Shown in pieces: positions 47,020 to 58,136 of a stretch of 64,000 bases of DNA. The stretch is from Unio delphinus. Its lineage: Eukaryota > Mollusca > Bivalvia > Unionida > Unionidae. Numbering within the stretch: position 1 is the stretch's first letter; each line of letters starts with the position of its first letter. A program made the position numbers and the translations under genes. The notes beneath the pieces are model-generated. The model made no database searches, was not told the origin of the DNA, and was given only the letters and a program-made list of their open reading frames with translations. The stretch is from assembly GCA_029339505.1 (NCBI GenBank), contig JAQISU010000033.1, positions 2,412,001 to 2,476,000 on the forward strand, in the 5' to 3' direction.

Positions 47020-47765
47020 AGGTCATCCCATCCAGTATGTGGCGATGCAATCATGTTGCATTGACGAACATATCTGTAATCGCGAAGAAGTTAATGTTGC
47101 TCCTGAGCAGCTTTATAGCGTCAGGTAAACATACTCAGAGTGATCCACCAGTTAAGCCGATTGTGAGGAAAGCAAATGGGTCTTGGGTAATGTCGGCAAA
47201 GACAGGCTTAAACTCATACCACATGTAATGAACAACATACAAGGTATAATTTTTGTTTGTGAGAACATACTCGTCAATCCTGCTAAATATCATTAACGTA
47301 CTACAGTTGTCCGGAATCATTTTAGGCACGTGTGCGTAAGGTTGTGTTACATAGATCACGTTTGTATTGTGTCAGCCATGGTCAAATATAGACCAACTTT
47401 GGTCTCTAAACCTTTTTTTTATTTTGACTTTGCGGCTTTTATCGCGAGATTTTCTTGATGTTCAAGCATCGCATCGTTATATACTACAAGATTATCCTCA
47501 GTTGCACCAATGTCGCCAATGGTGAGAGAAAATGACCATGGAAAGGAATTCAACAGTAGACAATGTTCCTCCGATGACAACTGAAGCACTGCTGTAAACT
47601 CTCTGAGTACATTATAACATGGTTGATCTTTCGGCGGTACAATTATGTACAACCAATCCGAAGTTAATCATTTAAAAATTCTATTCAACTATAGCTGAGC
47701 TTTCCCTGATCCAGCCGAGCAAACAATCAACGCACGTAATGAGAATGGAAACCTGTCACTGAACT
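47020..47765 (-). pseudogene. FtsK/HerA-type genome-packaging ATPase relic (A32-like) of a Polinton/adintovirus
   Basis: Minus strand from about 47765. It reads 'LIVCSAGSGKAQL' (Walker A, with Thr/Ser after GK replaced by Ala), one TAG and one TGA, then 'DWLYIIVPPKDQPCYNVLRE'. 'EDNLVVYNDAMLEHQENLA' (Walker B, first acidic Asp now Asn) follows. After a roughly 48-bp insertion the gene resumes in another frame at 47359 with 'MIYVTQPYAHVPKMIPDNCS' (sensor region) and 'DPFAFLTIGLTGGSL'. This is the packaging ATPase of Polintons, adintoviruses and NCLDV-like viruses, which drives genome DNA into the capsid. It is convergent with the integrase, part of the same element. Confidence 0.72.
47389..47436. 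repeat. Half-copy of the 48.9-kb hairpin element, inserted in the ATPase relic
   Basis: TAGACCAACTTTGGTCTC then TTTTTTTTATTTTGACTTTG and CGGC. About 80 percent identical to one arm (48872-48920) of the perfect hairpin at 48.9 kb. It lies exactly where the ATPase frame breaks. Confidence 0.65.
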
Positions 47766-48650
47766 CGGGCAGCTTGGGCTTTGCCTGTGTAGAAAACTTA
47801 AATGTCGGTTACATCTCTCCTGTCTCGTGATACCATATTGAATATCATTTAATGTATACCACAAACATGTCTTTATTATGCGTACAGTGCCACATGAAAA
47901 CACGTACTACAAATCCAATGCGGCGGGTTCAAACACATACTGCTAGAGCTGCGATCTCTGAAATGTGTGCTTGATGTTGGCAAATGTGAGCATGTTCATA
48001 AAAATCACGCCATGATTCCTCTCAGGACACCGCAGAGTAAATACCTTGGTCAAAAGCACACAACTAGTTACAATTACTGTGAACATCGAACGTGGCTTTA
48101 TATGAAACTTAATTCCCCCCCCACCCCAAAAAAAAAAAACAAAACAAAACACACGAAGCACATACATCGCGTTGATTATTCATGTTACCGACATAATCAT
48201 GATTGTAAGGCATCAGGTGATGTATATGCATGCCAACGTGCTGGCATAGACCTCATCCTTGAATGATGTAAATGCAATCAATCCTATACTATGAAAAAGA
48301 ATTGCTATATGGAAACATGAAATCTAAGATTGCTTTTATTCGCCGATAGCGTGACACTGGATGGTAAAAGTTATTAATATAATTAAACTAGCTAGTGTCT
48401 GTTACGGCCATTGAGTTATTGGAAAGATGAAGAAGCCGTTAAAAAGAGAGTACGGATTTGCGCGAGCAGGTTTGGTCAAACAAGCGCTTTGTGAAATTGA
48501 CCTATCCGCATCATTGAGCATTTCTCGTGGATGATTTGATAAAGTGCACCAGACTGATGTTTTGTTTCTTTCACATGACTGCCAAAGGATGTACATACAA
48601 GCACGTGTAAAATATCATATATGATTCCAGTAGATACAAAAAAACTGAGC
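47766..48650. other. Decayed region of the Polinton-like element, no gene assigned
   Basis: Minus-strand frames at 47943-48167 and 48402-48673 are coding-like in places ('FTLRCPERNHGVIFMNML', 'GIIYDILHVLVCTSFGSHVK'). No family motif is visible. C8/A10 tracts at 48113-48140. These may be remnants of protease or capsid genes; not claimed. Confidence 0.25.
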
Positions 48651-48651
48651 C

Positions 48652-48836
48652 GTTGACGCCATTGCCGATCCAAGGCATTTTAGTGCCCTAGGCGAGATGA
48701 GATATCTGGCGCCCGGGGCCGCGCCCCCATTCCACTCACGCCCTCCCACACCCGCCCATCATCAAATAAACCCTTAGCCCAGCGCCCTAGGCGATTGCCT
48801 AGTTCGCCTAGCGGAAGCGCCGGCCCTGGTTGACGC
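48652..48836. mobile_element. 169-bp hAT-like MITE with 8-bp target duplication
   Basis: GTTGACGC is present at 48652-48659 and again at 48829-48836, flanking 48660-48828. The right end, reading inward, begins CAGGGCCGGCGCTTCC, a typical hAT-type terminus; the left end is diverged (CATTGCCGATCC). The interior is GC-rich, unlike the neighbourhood, with repeated GCCCTAGGCGA motifs at both sides. The 8-bp duplication plus CAGGGCCGG end supports hAT. Confidence 0.75.
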
Positions 48837-48862
48837 TTAAGAATTCAGCAATGTTCAAGTTC

Positions 48863-48982
48863 GTATAAGATTAGACCAGCGAAAGTTGGTCGCTAAGCCT
48901 TTTTTTTATTTTGACTTGGCGGCTGCCAAGTCAAAATAAAAAAAAGGCTTAGCGACCAACTTTCGCTGGTCTAGTATAAGAT
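48863..48982. mobile_element. Perfect 102-bp hairpin insertion with 9-bp target duplication
   Basis: 48872-48973 is a perfect inverted repeat: two 49-bp arms with a 4-nt loop (GGCT). The arm begins TAGACCAGCGAAAGTTGGTC and ends TTTTGACTTGGC. GTATAAGAT occurs directly at both sides (48863-48871 and 48974-48982). This is the 9-bp duplication expected of a transposition, of a size typical of Mutator-like elements. The arm contains its own small dyad (GACCA...TGGTC). It inserted into the dead Polinton, near the related half-copy at 47.39 kb. Confidence 0.85.
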
Positions 48983-48999
48983 ATGTTAGCTATCGCAAC

Positions 49000-49110
49000 C
49001 AGCCTATATGGAACGATTTAACCGAACACTTGCATTACACTGTTCAAAACAGAGGACGTGTAAGAATTATTTACCCGGATTGCAGAGCAATCTCGTGAGT
49101 GGGTAACATG
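49000..49110 (+). pseudogene. Second integrase scrap
   Basis: 'MERFNRTLALH' followed in another frame by 'SREWVTWLP'. These are the VERFNRTLA and S(R/T)EWVxRLP blocks of the Polinton integrase, about 100 bp apart as expected. Too short for more. It shows that a second Polinton copy or a duplicated segment adjoins the first. Confidence 0.5.
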
Positions 49111-49111
49111 A

Positions 49112-49385
49112 CTTCCGATTATGTACATGTACTTTGACGTCAATGGCGCTTAAAGCGCGATCGCAGATCCAGCAATGAGTTACATCAGAAAACTCACGAA
49201 TGTTATCGTTACGTCCACGGTGTAGGATAACACTTTTCTTGTGCACCTCGCCGTGACCTCAAGCTCTTTATAATACACCTCAAACAAATCCTGGCCAACA
49301 GTCATGACTCGTCTCTCGCCTCTTACTACAGTAAAACAAAACCCATATGGGACTTGTTTAGCAACTTGCGTTGCATTTGACTGAA
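49112..49385 (-). pseudogene. PolB N-terminal scrap (zinc-finger region), Polinton/adintovirus type
   Basis: The minus frame reads 'QVAKQVPYGFCFTVVRGET' and then 'FSDVTHCWICDRALSAIDVK' followed by 'VHVHNR', resembling the CxxC...VRDHCHxTG knuckle at the start of Polinton-type PolB. Several stops. This would be the polymerase gene of the same fossil, on the opposite strand to the integrase. Confidence 0.45.
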
Positions 49386-49539
49386 CGTTTTTGGAACCGA
49401 AAAGTTACAAAAATATAGAAATACATAATGAAATAGGGTATTAACTGTTCTGCGTTAAATTTATGGGGCACTTAATATTCCAATAGGTAGTCGTAAATAA
49501 CGATAACTGCCATAAGGTGTTTTAAATGTGCACAATTTA

Positions 49540-49895
49540 GAACTTTCCTCGTCAATTCGAATCTATCGAACCCCATCTGAAGCACCCAACTGCTCCTACA
49601 AGGTGTGGCATAATTTCTTTACGTGATGAAGTTTGAAATGCTTTGTTCAAATTCCGTGGATCTAAGCAAATCCTTAAATTTCAATTTAGCTTGTGTACAA
49701 TTAAAGGCAAGTTAAGCGACTCTAAAGGTTCTTCTGATTGCTTGATTACGTTTTAGAACTTGCACTTTCTCAATTTCAGCTTTCATGGCATCACGAGGTG
49801 CAAATGGGACTTTACTTCATACTTTAACAACTGGTTCTGCATCACCTCTTACCTTGATGTTAACCTTGTTTTGTGAAACCCAGGGAGTGAGGGCA
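49540..49895 (-). pseudogene. Ty3/gypsy-type reverse transcriptase N-terminal scrap
   Basis: Minus-strand pieces read 'VPFAPRDAMKAEIEKVQVLK' and, after frame changes, 'LRSTEFEQSISNFI' and 'VGAVGCFRW'. These correspond to the start of the RT domain (P-R-x-P...EExxKMxxxGVI, DPxxLNxAI, GAxxFSxxD). Stops in every frame. It is adjacent to, but not part of, the Polinton fossil. Confidence 0.5.
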
Positions 49896-49899
49896 AATT

Positions 49900-51585
49900 G
49901 CATGTGCTGAAAAATTGCTGTAGACTATATCCGAAAACTAACAAGCCCGTCATATTTTGCCATGTTTTGCTTCCACCTTTACCCACCGTCTCCCAAAAGA
50001 TGAAATAACGTCCCTGCTAGAATCTGTTCCATTTATGAAATCATTCACAAAAGTGTTAAGTCCGTTTTAAAGACCACGTAGTCGCATAAAAAAGATTATG
50101 TTACATGATAAAACCGCACCCCTAAGGTCCCTCACCTTTTAACTCTAAATTGTATAATCTAGCATTAAACAGACGAGGGAGGCAGAAATAATATATCCCG
50201 TATATAGGAAATAAAAAAAGACACAAACGCCAATAAGTATGTGCCACTAATTTGGCCTTTTCTGTATGCTGCTTCAGGCACAAATGTTTTTACAGAAACG
50301 CATGACCTCTTTACATTTTAAAATAACTTATCATATAGTAGCTTTAGCTTTCTTATAGTATGTACAGTTTCATATTTGTTATATTACCACACGTTAAAGT
50401 ATCACTTGATGTGATTCTGATTGGTCCAAAATAAGCACACACAAATACTGTGCAGTATCCTCTTTAATGATTGGCTGGGATCGTGGGAATATATTATTTT
50501 ACCCTGCCTTCTGAAATGTTTTGTTTTGATTGAACATTTTTTGTGGCCATTTTTTAACTCTACTCACGAAAGAAAATTGATGAAAATTTATTTCGGCCGT
50601 CTGAATATGGACGTGTTACTCCCACAGGGGTTTGTTATGTCATGTATAACAATATCATAATGATAAACATGTCGTAAAACTAAACAAGAAGAAGTCAAAC
50701 TAAGGGTATTGCTTATTTGATGGCGGGGTGGGGGAGGGCGTTATACCTGTAACACAGATATAGAATACACCGTATTTATAAGCGTGCTTTAAACGCAAAT
50801 TTACAGAAGTAAATAAACTTACATCTTTTTACAGAATAATTTGGACATAAATTTATCCAACCACAGCTGATCTTAACGCAGTGTATAAAGGATGCAAATC
50901 CGGCTCAAAATAAAATTTGTTATGTTTCCTGTGCAGCCTATTATTTTAGTCAAATACTGTAAATATTCGGTCACACATGCACTGCAGTACACTTGGGAAT
51001 TTCTGCATCCAGTAATCCTATTTCATGTGAAAATCGCAACAATGTGAAATTTTATTCTGAAAGGGGCATTCTAGGGTAAACATGTTCTCTAGGCCTACTG
51101 TGTACCGTATCTAATAATTGTGGCATCACATCGTATTTGATCATTCTGTTTTGAAAAACGATCTTGCCGTTATGAAATGTTATGTTTATTGGGATAGAAG
51201 CATTTTGTTTGATTTATAGTTTGTAATAAAAAAAAAACAGTACAGTCTAGTCTTACTAGTTCAACTTTGTTTGGGACAATGTTTTATGCACAACACATTA
51301 AATGTGCACCGTCTGTCAGAATGAACGAAAAGTTTCGTTCTTCTTTCTATCTAAATAATTTCCACGGAAATAACAACTAAAAGGTTCGCAAAAGCTGGAC
51401 ATTATTCAACTTGTTTCATAAATTCAATATTATATCAGTACCCATATGAGATTCTCTATTTACGTCATTGACATAACGTCATAAATTATATACATCATAG
51501 CAAGATATATAACGCTGTCCGGAATTTCTGCCCTCCTAAGGTTTCCGTCTCCAAAATTGAAGCAAAACGCATAACGAATTCGACC
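49900..51585. other. Intergenic, no gene seen
   Basis: Mixed AT-rich sequence. No coding, SINE or terminal repeat recognised. Confidence 0.35.
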
Positions 51586-51589
51586 GATT

Positions 51590-51815
51590 GACGAAAATAA
51601 AATTCCGCAATGCTTACCATTTGAAAAGAGGCAATTGTCACCAGAATATTCTGTTCAAAATAATAATAATTTTGGTCACACGGGATACCACCCCCGTGTT
51701 TTCATGACTCGCTATATGTTGGTATTCTGCGCACAGGTTTTAAAAGATGTAATGTTCATTCATCGAGCTATAGAAATAAAATATATTACTTTTTACTGTT
51801 TCTTTCAGCACTTAA
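51590..51815 (+). repeat. Dispersed repeat family, copy 3
   Basis: AATAAAATTCCGCAATGCTT, TTGTCACCAGAATATTCTGT, GTTTTCATGACTCGCTATAT and GATGTAATGTTCATTCATCG match 23.49-23.70 kb and 17.09-17.20 kb in the same order. Confidence 0.65.
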
Positions 51816-52609
51816 ATCGAGTAATTAGGTCATGTTTATAGCTAGTCTTACAAAACGTAATAGATGGCAAGAGATATTAAGCAAACTAAACATATCAGTG
51901 TATCCCGTAGGGGTGAAAGACTGAGAGTAAAAAATCCCGTTGGTGTCAGAATTGGGGGTCAGGCTGTGTAAAAAAACAAACTTTGGTATCAAAACTTATT
52001 GAGGTCCCTGAAGCACAGTTGAGGGCAAAAAGTGACACTGACCTATCTTGTAAATATTTTGTTTTTTAAAGTTCAATATTTTATCAAACATAAGCTATGA
52101 TGTGGAAGAGAACAAGTAGAATCTCGTTCTAGCGTAAAGTTGACACGTTGGGTAGGTAGCAGACAGATTTGTTTGTGTGTGACAACTTCGTGCAAAATTG
52201 GAACTTGGATTAAGAGGCAGAATTCATTTAAGGTATGATTTTTTAGGTTACAAGTTCAAGAAGGTCATGGATGATGGAGTGGGTCTTCATGTTGACATCT
52301 AGAAATCACACTTTCATGTGCTTTTCGAGTCGAAATGTGGGATAATTTCTACATTTTATGAATATCGCTTTCTTTAATTAAATTACGATTATTTTTATTC
52401 TTGATTTTTCACAACATCACAACATCGTTCATCAGATTTGTGGGGTTGATTTATCGGGCTAGAGGCGATATGGTGTCCAAGCGCGAGATGTTAATTCTAG
52501 TTTGAGCGATGTTTTCTCCGTTGTCTGGACAGCGTCATCACGTGGTACAAAATGGTGAACAAGTTCAGTCAATAAGTCATTGTATGATGTTTACAAGTCA
52601 TTTACACGG
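51816..52609. promoter_or_regulatory. Upstream region of the TMEM145-like gene
   Basis: The last 180 bp (52430-52609) are richer in CG dinucleotides (GGCGATATGG, CAAGCGCGAGATG, CTCCGTTGTCTGG) than the surrounding DNA and end at the start codon. A promoter/5' UTR is inferred from position only. No TATA box. Confidence 0.3.
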
Positions 52610-52705
52610 ATGGAAACCCAGTACTTTCTGATATTATGTCTTTTTATATCTTCGGAGTATGCAGCGAATGGAAAAGTTTTAAAAGGAACACTTCAAACAA
52701 ATTCG
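52610..52705 (+). CDS. TMEM145-like (GPR180/TMEM145 family) exon 1, signal peptide
   Basis: ATG at 52610 opens 'METQYFLILCLFISSEYAAN', a clear signal peptide, then 'GKVLKGTLQTNS' and a phase-0 donor (TTCG|GTGTGT). Joined in phase to the exon at 58062 it gives K-x-x-x-G-x-L-x-T-N followed by DW-F-TRFCFLS. That is the N-terminus of TMEM145/GPR180-type receptors: a signal peptide, an extracellular beta-sandwich (GOLD-like) domain and seven transmembrane helices. Only 32 codons are in this exon. Agreement of signal peptide, phase and family sequence across a 5.4-kb intron makes chance unlikely. The donor is non-canonical after +2 (GTGTGT), so the exact boundary could differ. Confidence 0.6.
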
Positions 52706-54357
52706 GTGTGTTTAAAATTTGTATAAATGTCGTATGGGCCAGTGAAATGGCAAGCGGAATACTTCACCTTATACTATAGACCTGTATCAGAATATAAACT
52801 AAGTTATTTCGTTAAATTATATTTCATTCTTGCAAAATTTTCGAACAAGTAATTTAAAAAAAAACATACAAATTCTCATTTTGAGAAAGTTTTGTGTATT
52901 TTTATGTCCTGTACTGTACTGATCGTTAACCAATAACAAGTTTGTATGTATATTATTTGACCTTTATCTCGTTTGTGTGTACCCCACTACCAATATTAAC
53001 AATGAAAAACATCAAGAATATAAAAAAATAGAAAATTTAGTACTTTCTTTTACAGATTTATAATTTCTAACCTGTCGCCAAGGGTTCCCTAGCACTGTCA
53101 ATGTATTCGTGTTTCAAAGGTGTTACTTGAGTCGCCGAAATACAATCAAAAAGTGAAATACACTAATAAACATATTTTGTTTCCTGATGCTCATGAAGAT
53201 GTATTATGATTTGTACGTATTTAAATAGAGATATAAAAGAAACCCACCAAAACAAATTTTGATTTTAGTGATTTTTATGGGAATTACTTACATTTTCTTT
53301 TTATTGCTTTCATTTATGTAATAAAGTCACTCGGTTATACTTGATTGGACAGCTTTTACCTTATTTTGTATGTCTGTTATGTCTTTATTTACTTTAAAAC
53401 ACATAAGCATATGATATTTCCATAAAAAATATGTAAAGATTCTCACAATCTTCATCTCACTCTTATATTTTAAGTTCTGACCAATTCGTGATTATCATAC
53501 CTGTCCATGTGAGTAAAATCAAGCAGGACCAACTGACATCATTACATCCATTGTGCCAAAATTCATAAAAAGTAAATAAGTCGGATCAAAATCACCTATA
53601 TCAAAGTTTGCTTTGCTTATTATTATAATATCGGTACACCAATATATAAACCCAAAAGATGTAAATAATTGTGTATTTTTGTTTTTGAGGATTTTTCAGT
53701 GTTTTAAGTTTCAAAGTAAATAGAAGCTCTCAATGCATGCAAAGAGAGAGACAACGTTAGTCTCCTTTTCTCATTTTTTGAGCAGTCCGTTTCAATAAAT
53801 ACTTGTGCTGTCTGCATTGAATATTTGCAATGTCCTGTTTTAATATTGGTAAAACAAATTGGAAAGTTAAAATGGAGCTCTTGTATGTGTTGAAAGAGAC
53901 CTTACTCCAAAATGTACATAATTACTGAGATTATCAAAAATGATGAACTACATCACACCTGTTTTTGGAAAACAGCTAGACTAATTAGGCACTATGTTAT
54001 TAAAAAGACTTCCATTTGATTTTAAATGCCAACATATTTATATTGTTTGGTAGTCCCTAGCAGCATTTATGTTATAAGTTTTGTGCATGTTTTATATCCT
54101 TGAAGCAGTTTGTTTTTAAAATTGGTTGTGGGGTAAGAAACAACAGGAGAGTGAGAGAATACTATAGTAAAATTCATGAATTCTGCTATTTCCTGGCTTG
54201 TTTGAACATTAGACATTTTTTGACTATTACAAATTCTCAGCATGGTACAGCTTATGGTAATGAATATTGACTATGATTGATAATTAACTGATTGCTTGTA
54301 AAAGTAAAGCCTTCAGCGTGTATCCAGACATATCTTGAGGTACATTTCCTTTCTCCA
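52706..54357. other. TMEM145-like intron 1, no gene seen
   Basis: AT-rich sequence. No element with defined ends recognised before the MITE at 54.36 kb. Confidence 0.4.
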
Positions 54358-54571
54358 ACTATTACCAGAGGCGTAGCTAGAGTGTTTGGAGCCCAGGGAC
54401 AAGATTCATTTTTACGTCCTCCGCCCTCAACTCTGAAACCCATTATTTTCATCAATAAAATCACCATCACCCAATTCAAAGCCCATTTTGGCACCCCCAA
54501 CTAGTCTGGCGCTCGGGGACATCTGTTCCCCTCTGCCCCCCCTACCCCACAGCCATGTCCATGAGTATTAC
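54358..54571. mobile_element. hAT-like MITE, about 198 bp, degenerate right end
   Basis: The left end is CAGAGGCGTAGCTAGAGTG at 54366, a common hAT-type terminus. The right end (54563 inward, CATGGACATGGCTGTGGGG) is only partly complementary. The flanks ACTATTAC (54358-54365) and AGTATTAC (54564-54571) agree at 7 of 8 positions, as expected for an old 8-bp target duplication. GC-rich interior. Confidence 0.6.
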
Positions 54572-55239
54572 ACATTTTATATTCTGTCTAGTAGATAGCA
54601 AATATTTCAAAATTAAGTTATATTTGACAACCAACAATCGTCTTAATAAAATGCAATTATTATTTACAGTGAATTGCAAAACATCTAAATCATTAAGTGT
54701 ATTTAAAACATTCCTTAATTATTTGGTTGTTTCATAAGAAACAGTTAAAATTTTATTCATACAGAAAACTTTTTTGCCCTCAAAAGTTTATGTTCCTGTT
54801 TCAGTACTGGTTTTGTCATAATTTTATGAAAATAATAATGAGGACATGCTTGTTACTTTTATAAAATGTTCACTATCATACCATTTAGCAGTTCATTAAT
54901 ATCATTGTATGAGACTTTTTATTATAATAAATTAATTATAATGTTTTATTTAATAATGAGCATGTACTTATAATGCACTTTTTCTACCTAAGTAGTCTAA
55001 TACATATGCAATACAAGTCAACAATCAAGAAAATATGTAATTTTTTCTTGTTGTTAACTTCTTTACATCTTTAAAAAATCTTTCTTTTAAATATTTATTT
55101 TCAAGATTTCTATTAATATGCTCAGAATGTATTAATCCATTTAAATCATTGATATTTTACACAATGATGGGATGTATCTGATTTATAAGCACAATATAAA
55201 TGATTGAGGTAGACCAATTAAATATAATAGGCATATTTG

Positions 55240-55240
<1 letters not shown>
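54572..55240. other. TMEM145-like intron 1, no gene seen
   Basis: AT-rich intron sequence. Confidence 0.4.
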
Positions 55241-55280
<40 letters not shown>

Positions 55281-55290
55281 ACACACACAC
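55241..55290. repeat. (CA)n microsatellite with CACC and CTC interruptions
   Basis: About 50 bp of CA dinucleotides, interrupted once by CT. Confidence 0.95.
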
Positions 55291-55689
55291 TTAGTAGATT
55301 TTCAGGTTATTACCAGAAACTTCAGTTTAGCAAATTGTTATGCATGTTTACAAACATAAATCTATTTTCCACAAAGCTGAATTTAAAGTTATGTTCCTTC
55401 ATTTTTTTATATTGTATTGTTTATTCTGTATTTAAAATGAGAATTTTAGCAGTAGGTTTTGAAAAATAAAGCAGATGTTTATATTTGAAAGACATTGTTA
55501 TGATATCAATAAAATTTAACACAAAAAAAATATAACACAAAAAAAAATATGATCATTGGCAGTGCTTAGAGCAAATGTAGGAAAGGTATATTTTCAGCAG
55601 CAATTGTCTTCATACCCAGATAATTTCAACAAGCAATTTAATTCTTGCTTCAATTCAATTGTATGATGCATCTGTCATGATCTGTCTCC

Positions 55690-56345
55690 TCTGTCTCTTT
55701 GGTATGTGCACATTTGTCAAGATACAGGCTGCTGTTTGTTTGTGTCAATGATTTGCATATCTGTCAAGATACCAAGTTCCTGTGTCTTCATTGTATGTGT
55801 ACACCTGTCAAGATGTAGTTTCCTGTGTCTTTTTAGTATATGCACATATGTCTTGTGGTCTGTGTATGAACTGTCTGATGCATTTGTAATATACCAGGTT
55901 CTTGTGTCTTTGTGGTATGTGCATATCTGTAAAGATACCAGGTTTTTGTGTCTTTGTGGTATATGCACATCTGTAAAGATACCAGGTTCTTGTGTCTATG
56001 TTGTAGGTTCACATTTATTAAGATATCAGGTTTCTGAGTCATAATGGTTATGTGTACATCAGTGTCAAGAAACCTGGTTCCTTTTGTTTTTGTACTAAGT
56101 TCAGATAAATCAAGATACATATATGGATCCTCAGTCTTTGTGGTATATGCACATCTGCAAAAGGCAAAGCTCTCTGGTTCGACCATCTTTGTGATATGTA
56201 TACATCTGTCAATATCTATGGTTTCTTAAATCTTTCTGGTATGTGCATACTTGTCAAGGTTTCTGACTCCTCTGTCACTGTGGTATGTACATCATATCTG
56301 TCCCAATATCTGGTTCCTTTGTTTTTGTGGCATGTACATTTTGAA
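55690..56345. repeat. Degenerate minisatellite, about 45-50 bp units
   Basis: About 14 diverged units built from TTTGTGGTATGTGCACATCT + GTCAAGATACCAGGTTCTTGTGTC. Overlapping long frames on both strands (His/Thr/Lys/Asp- and Cys/Ile/Val-rich) are products of the repeat. Confidence 0.85.
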
Positions 56346-57776
56346 GATGGCTCTGTCAAGAAATTGCAAAATTGATTTTTTATTTTTGATGCTTCATATA
56401 CATCTCAAATGGGTGAACATATCAATTTTATTTAGCTACTTATGTATCCTATGACTTATCTATGAAGCATTTTGTCTTCTACCCTCCAATATTGTTATTT
56501 GTAGTCACTGTATCTCAAAAGTAAGTCTGTTGTTGGGTGCTTTTACTTTCAAAAGATCACAATGTCTCTAAAGCTCAAGCAACTTGTCCTTTTTCATTGA
56601 CTCTAACCCTTCAGGTTTTGAAACAAAGCTCACTACCTTGGAAGTCAATGTGAATACTTGTTGGTTTCACTAAGATTTCTTAAATATATGAAATTAAAAT
56701 ATTTACAACGGAAAATTAATAAATTCGGTTTAGATTTCAAAAACAATTTTAATTTTGCTGAACGGTTTTTAAATTAATTAATTCAGATCCTGGACAAAAC
56801 CCCATACTTTCTGTTACAACTCTATTATCAGAAACAAGTAAAAGATAGAAGCAAAACCAAAAGGATTAGTAAAATCAACAAGTAATTTAATTCTCTAAGT
56901 TATAAAATAATTAAATTAAATGCCAAACAGTCCTAAATCTTGTAACACTAGTCCAAAAGTATAGAGTATTCCAAATGAATTCCATGTCTTGACAATGATA
57001 ATGTACCAATAGTATTGAATAGGTTTATTTATCTATATATTTGCAATGATATAATCCAGAATGTCTTTGAATGAGCCCACAATAATCACAAAGCAGTTTT
57101 ACGCTAAAGTAAATGAGGACATTTTAGTACCAAACAATAATTTAAATAAAGAATTCATCTCAAATTATATTTGAATAAAACTAAATGTCATTCCAGAGTG
57201 ATATTAAAATAGGAATGAAGACTTTGTTGACAAGACCTATTTCACATGCATCTCCACTTGACCCATGTTAGAATGGCATTTTATGAAAAAAAACCTTAAT
57301 CATCATAATGGAAAATTACAGTAAACTGTTAACAAATTAGCTCCAAGGACCTTTTAAGGTCATAATCAAGGCTAAGACTTGAACTCAAAATTCAAGTAAA
57401 CATCTTTAATTGTTTTTTTTTTAGATTAGTCAGATAAGTCCAGATTTATACCCTGATTATCAAAGGTCAAGCACACAATACAAATTAGATATAACTAACA
57501 AGAATAGAAGAGTTAGCTTCCTTTTATTATGTGATTAATTCTTCACTTCAGAGGTGAATTTTTTGTCCCAGTAGGGTCACAGTGAATAAAACACATACAA
57601 TCCATTGTGGGATTGATTTTATCTATAAAATTTAGATTTAACTGGCTTGAATTGTAGTAAGTTTTATGAAATGAAGATGTTTGAGGTGGGTTTAGCAGTG
57701 GCTTTTCATTCCATGTGCCATTCTGAGATCAAGTTACAGGTGCTCATAATGCATATTTTTATGAGAGTTTTTGCTG

Positions 57777-57778
<2 letters not shown>
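56346..57778. other. TMEM145-like intron 1, no gene seen
   Basis: AT-rich intron sequence, short frames only. Confidence 0.4.

Positions 57779-57826
<48 letters not shown>
57779..57826. repeat. (GT)24 microsatellite
   Basis: Uninterrupted GT dinucleotides, 236 bp before the next exon-bearing segment. Confidence 0.96.
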
Positions 57827-57827
<1 letters not shown>

Positions 57828-58061
57828 TTTGTCTCTGTGGACATACATGTGATCATGATAATTAAGTCATGTGCCAGTATTATGTCAAATATCATGTTTC
57901 CATGACTCATTTTATGAACAACAAGCTTTTAGGGCATCATATTCTAACTATAATAATGGTATCTTTATCAAAGAGCTGATGAAAGCAAATTATTTACTAG
58001 CACTGTAATAATATGTGATAATGCAAATACATTTTATGGTTTTAATTTTATTTCATTTCAG

Positions 58062-58136
58062 GACTGGACATTTTTTACCAGATTTTGCTTCTTGTCACAA
58101 ACAGGAAACTTTAGTTACAAAGTTTCGTACCCAAAG
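58062..58136 (+). CDS. TMEM145-like exon 2
   Basis: A 75-bp exon between TTTCATTTCAG and AAAG|GTATGA, phase 0 at both ends. It encodes 'DWTFFTRFCFLSQTGNFSYK' and 'VSYPK'. The D-W-x-F-x-TRFCFLS motif followed by G-x-F/L-x-Y/F and YP is the signature of the extracellular domain start in TMEM145-type proteins. Later exons (Cys-rich extracellular part, seven-helix domain) were not found before 64000. The ORF in the other frame here is a shadow. Confidence 0.62.

Noticed and set aside
55706..56186. Overlapping 83-117 codon ORFs on both strands
   Set aside because: Both derive from the degenerate 45-50 bp minisatellite; no domain or codon bias.
57647..57865. 72-codon ORF with a Cys-Val run
   Set aside because: Run encoded by the GT microsatellite; the rest has no motif.
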